From Posidonia oceanica (Eukaryota; Streptophyta; Magnoliopsida; Alismatales; Posidoniaceae), in contig JAZBRS010000020.1 in NCBI GenBank assembly GCA_037176725.1, positions 103,310,501 to 103,374,500 of the forward strand: a stretch of DNA of 64,000 bases, in the 5' to 3' direction. Of the stretch, positions 1 through 11,649 are shown piece after piece (the stretch's first letter is position 1; the number at the start of each line of letters is the position of its first letter). Position numbers and translations under genes: made by a program. The notes below the pieces were generated by a model. The model was given only the letters and a program-made list of their open reading frames with translations, was not told where the DNA came from and did not search any database.

Positions 1-2592
1 AGCCGGAAGACGAGGAAAACCGGAGTAAACAAAGAAAGCGAAAGAAAACAAAGTGGATCCATGCAAAACGGATGCGACACTGAGTCATTGCGGTCTAGAG
101 ATGGGTAAGGACTCCTGGTACGCGCGGAGAAGGTATTAGGCACCCCCGACATGCCCGAGGAGCGGCCTTTTCTAACATCCTTCCGCTCATAGTGTGGCTC
201 GATGTAGGCTGAAGGCCAATTAATATGTTCTAGCTAAAGAAAACATGTCATGATATCTTAAGAAGGTGAAAGGAAAGAAACTTAAGTAAACATGCTCATG
301 GATTAAAGGAAGACTAAGGCAAATAGCTATGTAAGGCTAAGAAGCAAACATACATGAGAAGATAGGATGTAATTAAACATCACACATGCTGCAAGCAATC
401 AGGAGATAAACAATATAAAGCGAGGAGGTAATGTACAAGATGAAGAGCATAAGTAAAGTAAGTAAGACTTAAGTAAACAAGCAAGACTTAAGTAAACAAT
501 GCTCAAAAAGAAAACAGAGAAGTAAATAAGGGTGCTTGAATGTAAACATGCATGAGGGGTAGCCAAAATGAGGGAAGATAGGCTCTAGTCACATCTGTAG
601 ATGCCAATGTTCAATACGCGGGGGTCTCACGTGGGACCTCCACGCGGGGATAGTTCACACTTCCAGTGATAAGTCATAGCCAAATGGGAGGCCCTCCTCA
701 ATTCAATTCGGTATGAGACCGATTGGATGATGGGGAGGAAGTATCCTGGAACAACATTATGCAATAACATCTAAGAAATAGGCATAAATGAGGGTCGGAA
801 TGATAGCTGGGAACTCTGTCTGATATCTCAGTCAAACACGCGGGAGGTCCACGCAGGACCTCGACGCGGGACCAGTCGATTCAGAAAGAGAACCTTCATC
901 GCCAGATTCCAGGACCCACAGGCAATGGAAATTAAAGAAAGCAGATAGGTACTGAAGAGAAGATGCTAAACTACAATATCATGCAAAAATATGAAGAAAA
1001 AAAATGCTAACAGGGGTCGGAAAGAGGCTGGAAGCTCAGCCTGGCGTCACAGTCTAACACGCGGGACCTCGACGCGAGACCGGCCTGCCAGACAGAGGAT
1101 CTTCATCGCCTGATTCCGGGCCCGATGCTCAACGGAACGCGACGAAATAAGTTGGGGAGGTGAGACGGCACACCCAGCTATCCACATGAAGTGCGGACGC
1201 GAGGTGGCGTGGCCCGAGGCGTCGCCCCCACCTCGGCAATATCGTGCCAGCGACCGTGCTCCTCCGCCGGCCATGGAGGCGGCTTGGAGGGCGCTATCAA
1301 CCTGAGGCACACTGAGGAGGTTCGAGGCAGACGCACGAGAGGCAGCCGGAGGCTCTACGCTGCGAGGCGAGGTGGCTAGGGGCACGTCGGCACGAGGCCG
1401 GGCGCGAGCCATCTGCCTGGTGCGAGAGGCAGTGGAGAAAATGGAAAAAAGCAATGCAGACTACAATTGAGGCTAAAAACTAATGGGGAACGAAAACACT
1501 ACATATAGGAACAGTTCTACACTACCAGAAGACCAAGTGCATACCTGAAGCGCGCCGGGGATGCTGTCTTCTCCGGCGATGTCACTGCTGCAGACAGGCG
1601 AGCAGACGGAGCAGCAGAGCTCGGGAAGTCACTTGGGAAGGTGGGGCTCTTCCTCGTGGGCTCAAGGGCGTGCTCTGGATGTGCTGGAATGCCAGTGGGG
1701 GTCTCGACGATGAGTGAGTTCACCGGAGATACTTCCTCAATTCTAGAACGCCGGAATTGAGGGGTTTCAGAGGTCGGGAGGGGCTCGGAAGCTCAGAGGG
1801 AATGCTCTGGGTGTAGGTGATGCTCTCAGGGATGCAAGGAGTGCTGAACCGGACCATGGGAAGCTCTGGCCGGCGTTTTATAGACTGCGGAGGTTGATGC
1901 TAGCCGTTGGCGCAGATCGAGATTTGAAATGGAAGGCCGGGATGGTTGTTGAAGATCGATAGATGGAGTTGGTTGGGACGTGCGGTTGGATGGTCCAGGT
2001 GTCCGGAGGCACGAGCCCAGATCGGCGGGAGCCAATGGCGAGCGAGGAGGAGGTGGGCCAAGGTGATTGGTCCGCCTGATTTTTGTTACTAGCACAGGAC
2101 ATAACGTGGGAGCTCGACGCGGGAGCTGGGCGCGGCTGTCAGTCTGTCAGTTTTCGCTACCGACATAAGACAACAAGTGGGAGCTTCACGCGGGAGCCAT
2201 ACGCGAGTGTCCGAGTGCTGGTTTCAGCCACTGATGTAGGAAAACACGCGGGAGTGCCACACGGGAGCTCGACGCGAGAGTGATCCCGTCAGTGTTGCCA
2301 CCGATGCAGGAAGACACGCGAGAGCGGCACGCGGGAGCTCTACGTGAGTGTTATCCCGTCAGTAGCTGCCTCACCTTTCTGATCTCGCTTCTCTGGTTCG
2401 ATGACCATCCAAGGCTAGGGTTTTGGGGTTTTTGTGGTAGTGGATGTGTTGGGATATGATTGGTGGGGTTTTGGCTGGTCTGGGCTGGTTTGGGTCTAGG
2501 CTTGGGGTTTGAAGAAAAGATGGGAGCCGCCTCGTCCGTACGCTTCTAGGAGCAAACAACCGTCGCCCGACTTCTAGATTTGGGGTGTCTAC
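1..2592 (-). mobile_element. Edge of a Ty3/gypsy-type LTR element (family 1), incomplete
   Basis: The block ends at TGTCTACA, so on the minus strand it begins TGTAGACACC, a common Ty3-type LTR start. It interrupts the protease/RT junction of the element at 2593-4610, which shows it is a later insertion or a recombination partner. No coding domain, primer-binding site or polypurine tract was recognised inside it, and its other end lies outside the window. It holds a short direct duplication (a word ending in ACTTAAGTAAACAA near 466-505) and several GC-rich CACGCGGGA-type phrases. The LTR nature is inferred from the terminus and the abrupt boundary; short minus-strand ORFs here look like chance. 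Confidence 0.45.
2090..2370. repeat. Imperfect ~75-bp tandem repeats with CACGCGGGAG cores
   Basis: About four diverged units are seen. Each carries a doubled GC-rich core (such as GTGGGAGCTCGACGCGGGAG) followed by a tail related to TATCCCGTCAGT. Related cores with CCTCGACGCGGGACC recur singly near 625-655, 838-873 and 1058-1083. The units lie just inside the inferred LTR end at 2592, so they may be part of its U3 regulatory region. That role is an inference. Confidence 0.6.
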
Positions 2593-3163
2593 ACAAATCA
2601 TCCGGGAAAACATCGGGATATTCACACACAACAGATATGTTGTGAACACCCGACTCTAGAGAAGGGGAGGTAACCACACTAGCAAGGTACCCCACACAAC
2701 CCCGAGCCAAAGACTTGTAAGCCTTCACAGCAGAAATCACAAGCTTAAGCTCACCCTGGCGCACACCTTGCACAAAGAAGGAACCAGCCCCAGCAGCACC
2801 AAAGAAAATCCTCCTACGAGCACAGTCGATCAAAGCAGAATATTGGCCCAGCAAGTCCATGCCCAAGATAACATCATACTCATTCATGCTCATGAGGATG
2901 AGGGTGGCATCGAACTCTCGGCCATTCAGCTCCAGATCGACAAAAGGCAGATATCTCCACGCCAAACTGTGCTCACCCAGCGGCGTTACCACCTCTAGGT
3001 GGAAAGCTAACTTGGCTGGTACATCATCTAGCTCCGTCGCAAAAGACTCGGAGACAAAAGAGAAAGTGCTCCCTGAGTCAAATAGAATTTTGGCCATTCG
3101 GCCCGCTACAAGATAAGAACCTAAGGCCAAAGCACAACCAACAGTATCCCCATTAAACAACAA
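2588..3163 (-). pseudogene. Ty3/gypsy retropepsin (protease) fragment
   Basis: The minus-strand frame contains the retropepsin active-site block ILFDSGSTFSFVSESFA, then a beta-rich stretch with VILGMDLL, the usual second conserved protease motif. It ends at EYPDVFPDDL, the linker that normally leads into reverse transcriptase. Homology stops at the 2592/2593 boundary, so RT, RNase H and integrase are absent. In the intact element this protease would cleave the Gag-Pol polyprotein in the virus-like particle. It lies directly downstream of the gag remnant on the same strand. Confidence 0.85.
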
Positions 3164-3188
3164 GGTTCATATTACAGGGGGAAAGAAG

Positions 3189-3222
3189 AAACAACAACAA
3201 CAACAACAACACAACAACAACA
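3189..3222. repeat. AAC trinucleotide microsatellite
   Basis: An interrupted (AAC)n run lies between the gag and protease remnants of the Ty3 element. It may have grown after the element died, since it falls between the last gag residues and the protease frame. Confidence 0.8.
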
Positions 3223-3249
3223 GCAATGGGTCACACCACCCAAAGGAAA

Positions 3250-4540
3250 CTACGGGGACTTACCCTCCATAACATTACCAGAGGGCCCACAGTCGGGAGC
3301 TGAAACGGTAAACACATGCCCCTGGGTTGGCTGCTGTGGCACATTCCCTGCTCGCTTGGGAGGATCCGGGCACATCCTCTGCACATGTCCCGGTCTCCCA
3401 CAGTTGTAGCACACCCCTCCGCTCCGATTCGTCACCTGCTGTGCTCGAGGACAGTGCGCTACAAGGTGACCCGCCTGGCCACACTGGAAACACTGGGCGC
3501 TACCCTGTCCACTCGAAGCAGCCTAACTCGGACCGGTGCTATCAACTCCTGCAAAGCTATGCCGGACGCTGGAGGCAGGGCCAACACCACCACCACCTCG
3601 AGCAAAACTACGCCGGGCACCAGAACCACCACCAGATCTGTCCTTCTTTCTCTTCCCTAGGCTACTCATGCCACTGGAATACGGTGGACTAGAGACAGAA
3701 AATCGAGAAGTGAATGGCAGCTTGGCCTTCCCCTTAGAGTGACCACTCACATACTGGTTATACTCCTCTTCAAAGCGGGAAGCCATCTGGACAACCTTAG
3801 CTACCGTCACACAGCGCTAGCCCATCACCTTCACCCTCAAGCTGGGTTGAAGGCCTTCAAAAATCTTTCCACCCGCCTTTCCTCAGAATCAAAGGCTTGG
3901 GCGAACCTCTCCAACCGGGCAAAAGAGGCTTCATACTCAGCCACAGACATCTTGCCCTGCTGCAGACTCCGGAATTCTAGGTCGAATCGGCTCCTCACAT
4001 GGCTCGGAAGTACTTCTCATGGAATGCAGCCTCGAAGTCCTTCCACTTGATGTCGACCGTGATAGAGTCCAGGAACTTTAGCCGCATGGTGGCTCTCCAC
4101 CACTCATCGGCATCACCGACAAGCCGAAAGGCAGCCAAACGCACCTAGTGCTCCTCTGGGCACAGCAAACTATCCAACAACTTCTCAATCCTTCGCAGCC
4201 ATGCCACGCTCTCCTCAGGAGTACCAGTACCCTTGAACGTCGGCGAGTGGAGCTTGCTCAACTGGCACAGCCACGGATCTCCCTCAGACGCTCTACCAGA
4301 GCCACTCTTGCCAAAAGCCTGAGAGATCCCGTGCATCCAACCTCGCAACTCCGTCCGCACGCCCTGCCATCCACTCTCTTCTCAAGAGCTAGGTTCCTCA
4401 GCAGGGACCTTATCCTTTCGGCGACCACGGCAACACATGCTAAACCAGGAGAGAAGCAACAAAACCTACACCACAGCCAATAAGACAAGCAACAATATAT
4501 GCCAAAAACAGGTGCAGACTCAATCATGATATGCAATTTC
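3250..4540 (-). pseudogene. Ty3/gypsy gag remnant with two CCHC zinc knuckles
   Basis: The minus strand encodes, over several frames, a retrotransposon Gag: a leader with SFGKSGSG-like text, the capsid core with FKGTGTPEESVAWLRRIEKLL and downstream DADEWW and KYFP-type motifs (about 4300-3870), a basic linker, and two zinc knuckles, CFQCGQAGHLVAHC near 3490-3450 and CYNCGRPGHVQRMC near 3415-3370. Gag would form particles and bind element RNA. The reading frame is broken by stops near 4146, 3820 and 3523 and by small indels, so it cannot make a full Gag. It sits between the PBS at 4591-4606 and the protease. Knuckle and capsid style suggest a chromovirus-like (Tekay/Del) lineage, stated with moderate confidence. 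Confidence 0.8.
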
Positions 4541-4590
4541 CTATGAAGTCACTAGACCGACCACTCCTAGGCTAGTGCAACCTAGTGAAC

Positions 4591-4606
4591 CTGGGCTCTG
4601 ATACCA
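4591..4606 (-). other. Primer-binding site, initiator tRNA-Met type
   Basis: The minus strand reads TGGTATCAGAGCCCAG, matching the usual complement to the 3' end of plant initiator tRNA-Met. It begins 4 nt inside the internal region from the LTR end at 4611. It fixes the element as minus-strand and 4611-7680 as its 5' LTR. Confidence 0.85.
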
Positions 4607-4610
4607 AACC

Positions 4611-7600
4611 TGTAGCGACCCAAGTCGCTACCAACAAAACCTACAACCCAAGAAATTTAAATTTTAATTAAATACAACATTTACAATAAAACACTGGGCT
4701 AACAACAATATCAATGCCAGGAACCTGCAGTGGACATCTACATGACTCCCACTATATGCACTAACTCCAAACCAGCTAATCATCTGCACCTGAAAACCAA
4801 ACAAGCACACGTGAGTGACCTAGAAATCGTCATGCAGTACACACCTTGCAAAAATCATGCGAGAAACTGGCAGAAAACCTCAAATACGGCACAACTGATA
4901 AAACCCCAAAATCTAGGTCCACAACAAGCAATATAATCAATAAAACACCCTTCCCAAAGCCCACAAGCTAAAACCGGGGAAAACAGGCGTTTATAAAATA
5001 TAAACAAAACCACGGTCCACCGGCCCAAACCTCAAAACCACTCAAAACCCTCCAACCCCTCAGGCTGGGAAAACACTCGGCCCACTGGCCAAGACAAGGC
5101 GGAAATACCTCGCAAAACTAAATCTCAATCAATATAATGGCCCACCAGCCCAAAGCTCAAAACCAAAGCCACACGCCACAACTAGGCGGGGGAAAATATC
5201 TGGCCTAATACGGTCCAAAACACAAACCACAAACTCACGCCATACACAAGCGGAATGCAACTGACCCAATATGGCCCAAACAACCACAAAACTCACAAAG
5301 TCCAAACTCAGGCAAAGCACAAGGCCTAATACGGTCAGCAACAACTAAAACACAGCCCTACGGGCACAAAACCACAACTGTTCGTATTGCCTAGCGCCAA
5401 GCAACCGATCTGGCCTCAAGCAGTAGCCAGGGACTCACCCCTGCAGATCACTGCACTGCCACGAACACCCGCCCTATCGAGGAGCGTCTCCATCCCGGCA
5501 TCTCGTCACTAGAGACGCCACAAAAGCGATCCCCCACCAGGGAAAGCTACTCACCCCAACTGGGCAAGTTGTCCTCACTCAGGACAAACCACAGGGCACG
5601 CCTAATATACGGCGACCTCAACTCAGTGCTCCGAACCACTAGAGGCTCCAACCCCTAGGCTCAGCCAACACCAGTGCCCCGAACCACTAGAGGCTCAACC
5701 CCTATGCTCAGCCGGCACCCAAAACCAGGCGAGTCCTAGTGCCCGTAACAACTAAGGTATCACGCCCAACTACGCAGGAGTATCATACCTCCCGAGTCCG
5801 CTGCTACGGTACCGCTAGGTACGGCCGGCACCCCGACTCCCAAACCTCAACCCAGGCGAAGTGTGTGACACACGAGGAACGCCGTCGCATTCCCAGGTCC
5901 AGCCAACACAACTCCCAGGTTTTCGACCATGGAAAACCTCGGCAAAACCATTTGCAAACCATTCATATTTTCCCTCAAAATCTCTTTGAAAACATTTATC
6001 AAATATCATGGGCTAAAGCACAAAAAGCCCAAAAACCAACCGAGGAAACCACAATGGAAAACATTTGCTGAGAAAACCCTCAGCCTCTGATTCAGCACGC
6101 CGAAACTCACCGGAGTACCGAATCAAGGCAGAAGTTCACAAATTAGCACTGGAACGGGGCTCCGTTTTGGACCAGCGCTCCATTTCGCTACAGGAAATGG
6201 GGCTCCGCCCAAAAACGGTGCTCCGGACCAGGGGAAAACGGGGCTCCATTTCAAAAACAGAACTCCAGACCAGGGAAAAACGGGACTCCGTTCTACCAAC
6301 GGGGCTCCGTTCCAGGCCAGTTCAGAAAACTTAAAGAACCAACTTAAAACCCTAAACGCCCGAAACAAACTCTAAAACTAGCGTGCCATATACCAAAATC
6401 TCTGGAATAAAACAAGGAATGCAACCATACCCTCGATATAGCATTTCGAGGCACGCAACGCAAGAAAACACCAGAAATCCAATATTCAAGTCAAATTCTA
6501 TAAAAACCCCAAAACCATATCAAATCGGCGCCAAATCGGGCGCGCAACACATGCAAACGAGCGTCTCAGCTCAAGCAACACAAATATATCACAATCGCCT
6601 CAATCTGAGGCGCAAAACACCGGAATCCACCGAAAAACCACAATTCTAGCATTTAAGTCATTCGGACCATAAATTCGGCCAAAAACCACAATAAATCTCT
6701 AAAAATTACCAAACCTCTACCATAGCATATAAACATGGCAAGGTACACAATAAAATCATATTGAAGCCATTTGAGAGCATTCAACCTCATCAAACGGCGG
6801 AAAACCACATTCAAGCTATAAACTTACTAAAGCCAATTAAATTCACCTAAATGCATATAAATCCCTAAAAATTGCCAAACTTAAATATAACATACAAATC
6901 ATGTCAAGGGACACATGCAAGGCAAATTCTAAACATTTAAGGCTCCTAGGGCGAGGCGTGTACCTTGGGACAGAGGGACAACCTCCGTCCACCAGCGATC
7001 CACGCGCACACCGAGCTCCACATGCCGCACATGGGCACGCCGCTCCATCGGGACGACGATCGGAGCTTGCTCGCCGCACCACCGGCTGCCACCGCACGCC
7101 GGCCACCACCAACCACCAGCGGAAGAAGAAGAAGAGGAGGAGGAAGGAGAGGACGAGAGGGGGAGGAAGGGGGAAAGGAGGAGGAGGGGGAAAGGGAGGA
7201 GGTGGAGAGATCGGTGGGGAGAGGGGGAGGAGGAGGAAGGCTACGCCGGCTATGGGCACCGTGCGCAGGGGGAGGAGGAGGAAGAGCGGCACAAGGGGGG
7301 AGGAGGGAAGAGGAACGTGCGTGAGGAGGAGGGGGTAGGGCACGCGCGTGAGGGGGGAAAGGGAAGAGAGGAGAGGGCACGTGAGGGGGATGAGGGGGTG
7401 GGGAGGAAGGAGAGAGAGAGGGAAGGAGGGAGAGGGAGAGAGAGAGAGAGAGAAGAAAGGAGAGAAAGAGAAAGAGAAACACAGGGACCAGATCACAATC
7501 TGTCCCACCAACTACCACAAGTGGGACTCCACCACAACAATACAGGTGGAGACCCACACAAACCATAGATGGGGCCTACAACAACTCAAGTGGGGCCTGC

Positions 7601-7680
7601 AAGGCCAATAACACCCGACCAAAGCCAAGGAATTCATTAAACAAGCATGATTACAAGGAAATGAATTCCCAGGTGTTACA
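4611..7680 (-). mobile_element. 5' LTR of the Ty3/gypsy element (LTR copy A), ~3.07 kb
   Basis: On the plus strand it runs from TGTAGCGACCC to CCAGGTGTTACA; on the minus strand it is a normal TG...CA LTR that ends 4 nt before the PBS. It is homologous along most of its length to 25203-28338 (copy B) and, in reverse orientation, to 32729-35761 (copy C). Landmarks are an array of AACGGGGCTCCGTTTT-like palindromic words at about 6145-6330 and a purine-rich tract (minus strand CT-rich) at about 7100-7480. The partner LTR is not visible because the internal region is cut at 2592. Long open frames over the purine tract are compositional, not genes. Confidence 0.85.
6145..6330. repeat. ACGGGGCTCCGTTTT-type palindromic array in LTR A
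   Basis: About seven spaced copies of a dyad word (GGGGCTCCGTT, GGTGCTCCG, GGGACTCCGTT and similar), mixed with GACCAGGG-like spacers. Copy C has the same array type (34025-34235), while copy B has an unrelated CGGTATACCG-type array at the equivalent position. A role in LTR promoter control is an inference. Confidence 0.7.
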
Positions 7681-8706
7681 CGCACTGAGTTAAGACATTG
7701 CGACATACGCTGTGGGTGTTTGGCTAAGACGGGTGGAGCACGTACCCCGTTTCTGATGACGTCCTACTGAGAGACAAGATAGGCTTTCCTGTGTGGTTGG
7801 CCTTTTGAGGCTTGTAGGCCAAGCTTTCCTGTGTGGTTAGCCTTTGGAGGCTTGCAGGTTCGGGACGGACTGACTCCTCCACAGGATGGTCATTCATGGC
7901 AGTGCAGGGACACCGTGGTCGCACCTCGGTGGACTGCTTGTGGCCAGTGTCGGTTGCTTGGGCCCGAGTGACACGACACAGTTTGCTTGTGTGTGGTTGT
8001 TTGTGTTGTGGACGTGCCTGTGGGGTGTGGGTCCTGTGCTAGTGAGGCGCTGAGGTTTGGTAAGCAATGTCTCGACATTGGTTGTTGGCTTTGGTGTTGT
8101 TGTGTTGTGTGTTCTGGATGCCATTGAGAGCATTCAAACACGGTTGGTTGTCTTGTCCGCATAGAGAGTGTGAGGGACTAGATGGTGTGGTTTTGGGCTT
8201 GATTTGGCAAGAGTGGCCATTTCAAGTGTGCATAATGGTTTTGAAATGAGCATGCATATGGTTTTAAAAGGAAAAGGGAAAAGATGGTTTCAAAGACATG
8301 TTTTAAAGGTTTGCTGCTTGGGCAACGAGGTATGCCCTGTTGTGGCATCTAGGTGAGATGCCTGTGTATTGTTTGCTTGTGACATGGTTACGCCTGTTCC
8401 CTCGGCGTTGCTTGCCAAACTGCTTTGGGTGCCTAGGTGGGGTGTGTGCTGGGTGACCGATTGAGTGGTCATTCACATGTGCTTTGTTTTCTATTTTTGG
8501 TAGGTGCAGGATAAGAGCTGGTGTCACTAGTGTATATAGGAAAGGAGTCACGCTGCCACACATCGAGGGTTCTGGGTACGTGAGTTAATTATATTTATTT
8601 TATTTCTGCTTTAAAGTGATTGTCAGAATTTAGTCTTGTAGTATATAAATGTTATAAAAAAAAATGGTAGCCTGGTTGAGTGATAACGACTTGGGGGTCG
8701 TTACAG
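7681..8706 (+). mobile_element. Truncated Ty3 LTR fragment (family D)
   Basis: The end reads AGTCGTTATC-type sequence complemented, finishing GGGGTCGTTACA. Reverse-complemented, this segment matches the first kilobase of the LTR at 42332-48024: the same TGTAACRACCCCC start, the GATGTGTGGCAGCGTGACTC phrase, the TCACCCAGCACACACCCC phrase and the CAAGCAAC..ACTGGCC block, in the same order. It is cut exactly where LTR A ends at 7680, so LTR A most likely inserted into it. No coding capacity is expected. Confidence 0.75.
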
Positions 8707-9517
8707 TTGAAGTAGGGTTTACGTATTGAACTAGGTTCACAATTAAGCATTGAAATTGTTGCAATGGAGTAATGACTTATAAAGTAATGTTTTATTTAGA
8801 CTTTCATATTTTATCTAATTTTTGAAATTCTTGATATACATTTGTCATGTTAAATTAAACCTTATTCTATAATCGTTATTATTTATAACATATTGTAAAT
8901 TTGTTTTCTATTATTTTCAAGAGATGCACTTGCGAGGAGGACGAGTATGAGGATGATTGGTCGAGTAATGTTGAGACATCGAAACCATCCTGTCTATAGA
9001 TCATCATCAAAAGGTAAAGCAAAGCAAGTTGTTAAAAAAAGAAGATGAGTTCATGATTAGTGTTGTATTGTATCATTTTAAGTAAATGTTGTATTGTATA
9101 TTTAGTGTTGTATTGTATGGATATTACATAGATATCTAAACCATTACATGTAATTTTAATTAATTAGTACTTTTGTTATGAAATACATAGATGTCTAATG
9201 TATGATTTAGTATATTTGTGATTACATTTGAAGGTCAATTTATTAGGTATTTTCAAATATTTTCAATCATTGTTGCTGCTATTTTATTTTTTATTTCTCA
9301 TCCAAAAATAGCGAGAACATTGCGAGAAAATGTCCTCAAAATGTCTTTGCTATTTCTGGTAGCATTTTTTCATTTTCTTTCAAATTAACAAGGACATTAT
9401 GAGCAATTAACGAGGAAATAGCGAGCCCATTGTAAGGACATAGGTCTTCATTAAGTCCTCGCAACATATTTAACGTGCACATAACGAGGAAATGTCCTCA
9501 CAAAATTGAGTTAGTAA
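8707..9517 (+). mobile_element. Possible CACTA-like DNA transposon remnant, left part
   Basis: From about 9290 the sequence repeats short words such as GCGAGAAAATGTCCTC, AACGAGGAAATAGCGAG, TTAAGTCCTCGCAAC and AACGAGGAAATGTCCTC on both strands. This resembles the subterminal repeats of CACTA transposons. The same vocabulary resumes at 15125-15216, right after the copia element, and ends in TTTTTGTAGCAGTC, similar to a CACTG-type terminus. Near 8930-8985 a short acidic frame (CTCEEDEYEDDWS) could be the tail of a lost ORF. No transposase was recognised, so the call is tentative. Confidence 0.35.
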
Positions 9518-9810
9518 TGTTAGGAAATGGTCAATCAAAACAAAAAATGGTAACAGAAAATAAAACGTTTCTCGCTAAAACTAAGGAAATGTTTCTCTGG
9601 AATTAAGGTGGTCAATAAAAACCATGTACATTACAAGAAAGAGAGAATTTATCCCTTAAATCATGAAGGCAGTTATGAGTGGAGGTAATATGAGAAGATT
9701 CTTGCCTCTTCTATATAAGAAACACATTAGGATGTTTTCTAAAGAAGAAGAAAATATCATCCTGGAAATCTCGTATTCCTGGAGCCCTAAACTACGTGAT
9801 CACGCCTTCA
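9518..9810 (+). repeat. 5' LTR of copia 1
   Basis: It begins TGTTAGGAAATGG and ends near CACGCCTTCA, two bases before the PBS. It shares ordered blocks with the 3' copy, for example TTTCTCGCTAAAA, GTGGTCAATAAA-like, AGGATGTTTTCTAAAGAAGA and ATCTCGTATT. Confidence 0.85.
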
Positions 9811-9812
9811 AT

Positions 9813-9824
9813 TGGTACCAGAGC
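9813..9824 (+). other. Primer-binding site of copia 1
   Basis: TGGTACCAGAGC is one base off the common tRNA-Met PBS TGGTATCAGAGC, and it lies two bases after the 5' LTR. Confidence 0.8.
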
Positions 9825-10661
9825 AAGGAAACATACCTTTTTCGGCGACTACGTCTTCGTCCTCAAGCGTCGTATCGGAAAAACCCTGCTTTCGGCCTTC
9901 CTATCGATTCTCCTCCTCCCGTCTTCCCAACGCACGCACCGCCTCGGTTCCCTCTCTCTTTCACCTGGTCACGGTCCAACGGTTTGTCTTTCTTTTGTTT
10001 TTAATTTAACTTATACAGCATTATTTGTTTGATTTGAACTGTTGGGTTTCATCGATTAAAAAAAGGGGGCTGAAACTTTACTGTTCTTTTATTTGAACTG
10101 TTGACTTTCATCTGTTGGGTTTATTTTACTGTTCGTTTATTTTTACATATGTTTTAAACAGAGATTTATTCCATAATAGTTGATTACTATTACTGTTTTA
10201 CGTAGGAAACACATACATTTTCATATTAGTTTTATACTTATTATTGGTTAATCATAGTTATTATTCTTGGTCTGGTTTTATCGATTAAAAAAAAACTTGT
10301 TGCATGATTATTACTGTATATTCATACTCTGTTTTTTTTTCAGAGATTATTGATTATTGACTATCATTTGGTTTACTACATATGTTTTTATTCTATTTTA
10401 TATTAATTGCTATTTCATATTAGTTTTGTTCTTATTATTAGTTGATTACTACATTATTTGATTAAAAACAGAAATTAGGTATTTGATTAAAAATCAGTTT
10501 TTGTTCTTATTGTTAGTGATTCATTTAAGTTAATATCTGTTTTATCTGTTATACATAATTCTTGACACATTCATATATAGATTTAATTAATCTTGTTAAA
10601 CATTGTTCAAGATAAAATTCTGAAATTTAAAAAAAAAATTATTCTTTCTAGATCTACTCAA

Positions 10662-11637
10662 ATGGTTGCTAGTAAGTTAATCACCACTAAGTTGGCAAAG
10701 ATTGAGAAATTGAATAGGGTAAACTATGAAATGTGGCACCGGAAAATAAAATATGCTTTAATTTATGATAATCTGGAATATGTCATTGAATCTAATCTTC
10801 TAGAACTTAACGATAATACCTCTAAGGCGGAAGTCAAGAAATAGGAGAAATGACAAATTGATAACAAAAGGGTAAGGTGCCTCATGTTTATGTTCATGCA
10901 TGTAAGATAGTCTCATAAATTTTTTTAAGACTTACGACACTACACAGGAACTGTGTAATGTTTTGAAGGAGAAGTATGATAAGACTACAGAAATAAATAC
11001 TCAACTCCTCCTTCAGAAGTACAACTTTTGCAAAATGCAAGAGAGACAGAGTGTCATGAAATATGTGAACAACATGATTGTCATGGCAAAATATTTATCT
11101 ATTGCTGGAACCCCTATTCCAGAAAAACTATAAGTGGCAACTATACTTAATAGTTTGCCAAATAGTTTTAATATGGTAACCACAATAATGAGGTCTACCC
11201 CATCCCTTCAACTCTTAAAATTGCCAGCAAGGTTGGGAACTGAGCAAGAGATTATGATTAACCACCGGAAGGAAGAGTTAAATCTGGAAGAAGCTAATAT
11301 TGTGCATCAGATGCTCAAGAAAGACAAAGACCAGAATAGAAAGACTGGACCGAATAGGACGCAGTTCAAAAATCAATCACAGTCAAGTAAGCCATGGGGG
11401 TCTTGCCATCTGTGTAGTCGTTTTGGCTACTATAGAGCAAATTGTTCAAATAAGGATGGAAATAAAGGCAAAGCACCGAAACAGAAAGGCAACAAGAGAG
11501 TCTTCATTGGCGTAGTGGAAAGCAATAACATCGTTGCGCCAAACTCAAATAATTGGTGGATAGATTCTGGTACTACCCGTCGTATTGTGAAAACAAAGAA
11601 AGTACTAGAATTCTTCAAGGAATTTAAATCTGGTTAG
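10662..11637 (+). pseudogene. copia 1 gag and start of protease
   Basis: The first ATG of the gag frame is at 10662 and opens MVASKLITTKLAKIEKLN, followed by NYEMWHRKIKYALIYDN, the typical copia Gag N-terminus. Stops and shifts break it near 10843 and 11131. The frame at 11134-11637 carries LNSLPNSFNMVTT, a zinc knuckle CHLCSRFGYYRANC (about 11404-11445) and the protease block NWWIDSGTTRRI near 11551-11586. Gag would coat the RNA and protease would mature the polyprotein. The frame stops at 11635, just after the active site. Confidence 0.8.
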
Positions 11638-11649
11638 CAGCACATCAAC

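Noticed and set aside
6843..7568. Long open frames on both strands over the purine/pyrimidine tract of LTR A
   Set aside because: The frames are Ser/Pro/Leu- or Arg/Gly/Glu-rich products of GA/CT low complexity, overlap on both strands, and recur in LTR B and C with different lengths.
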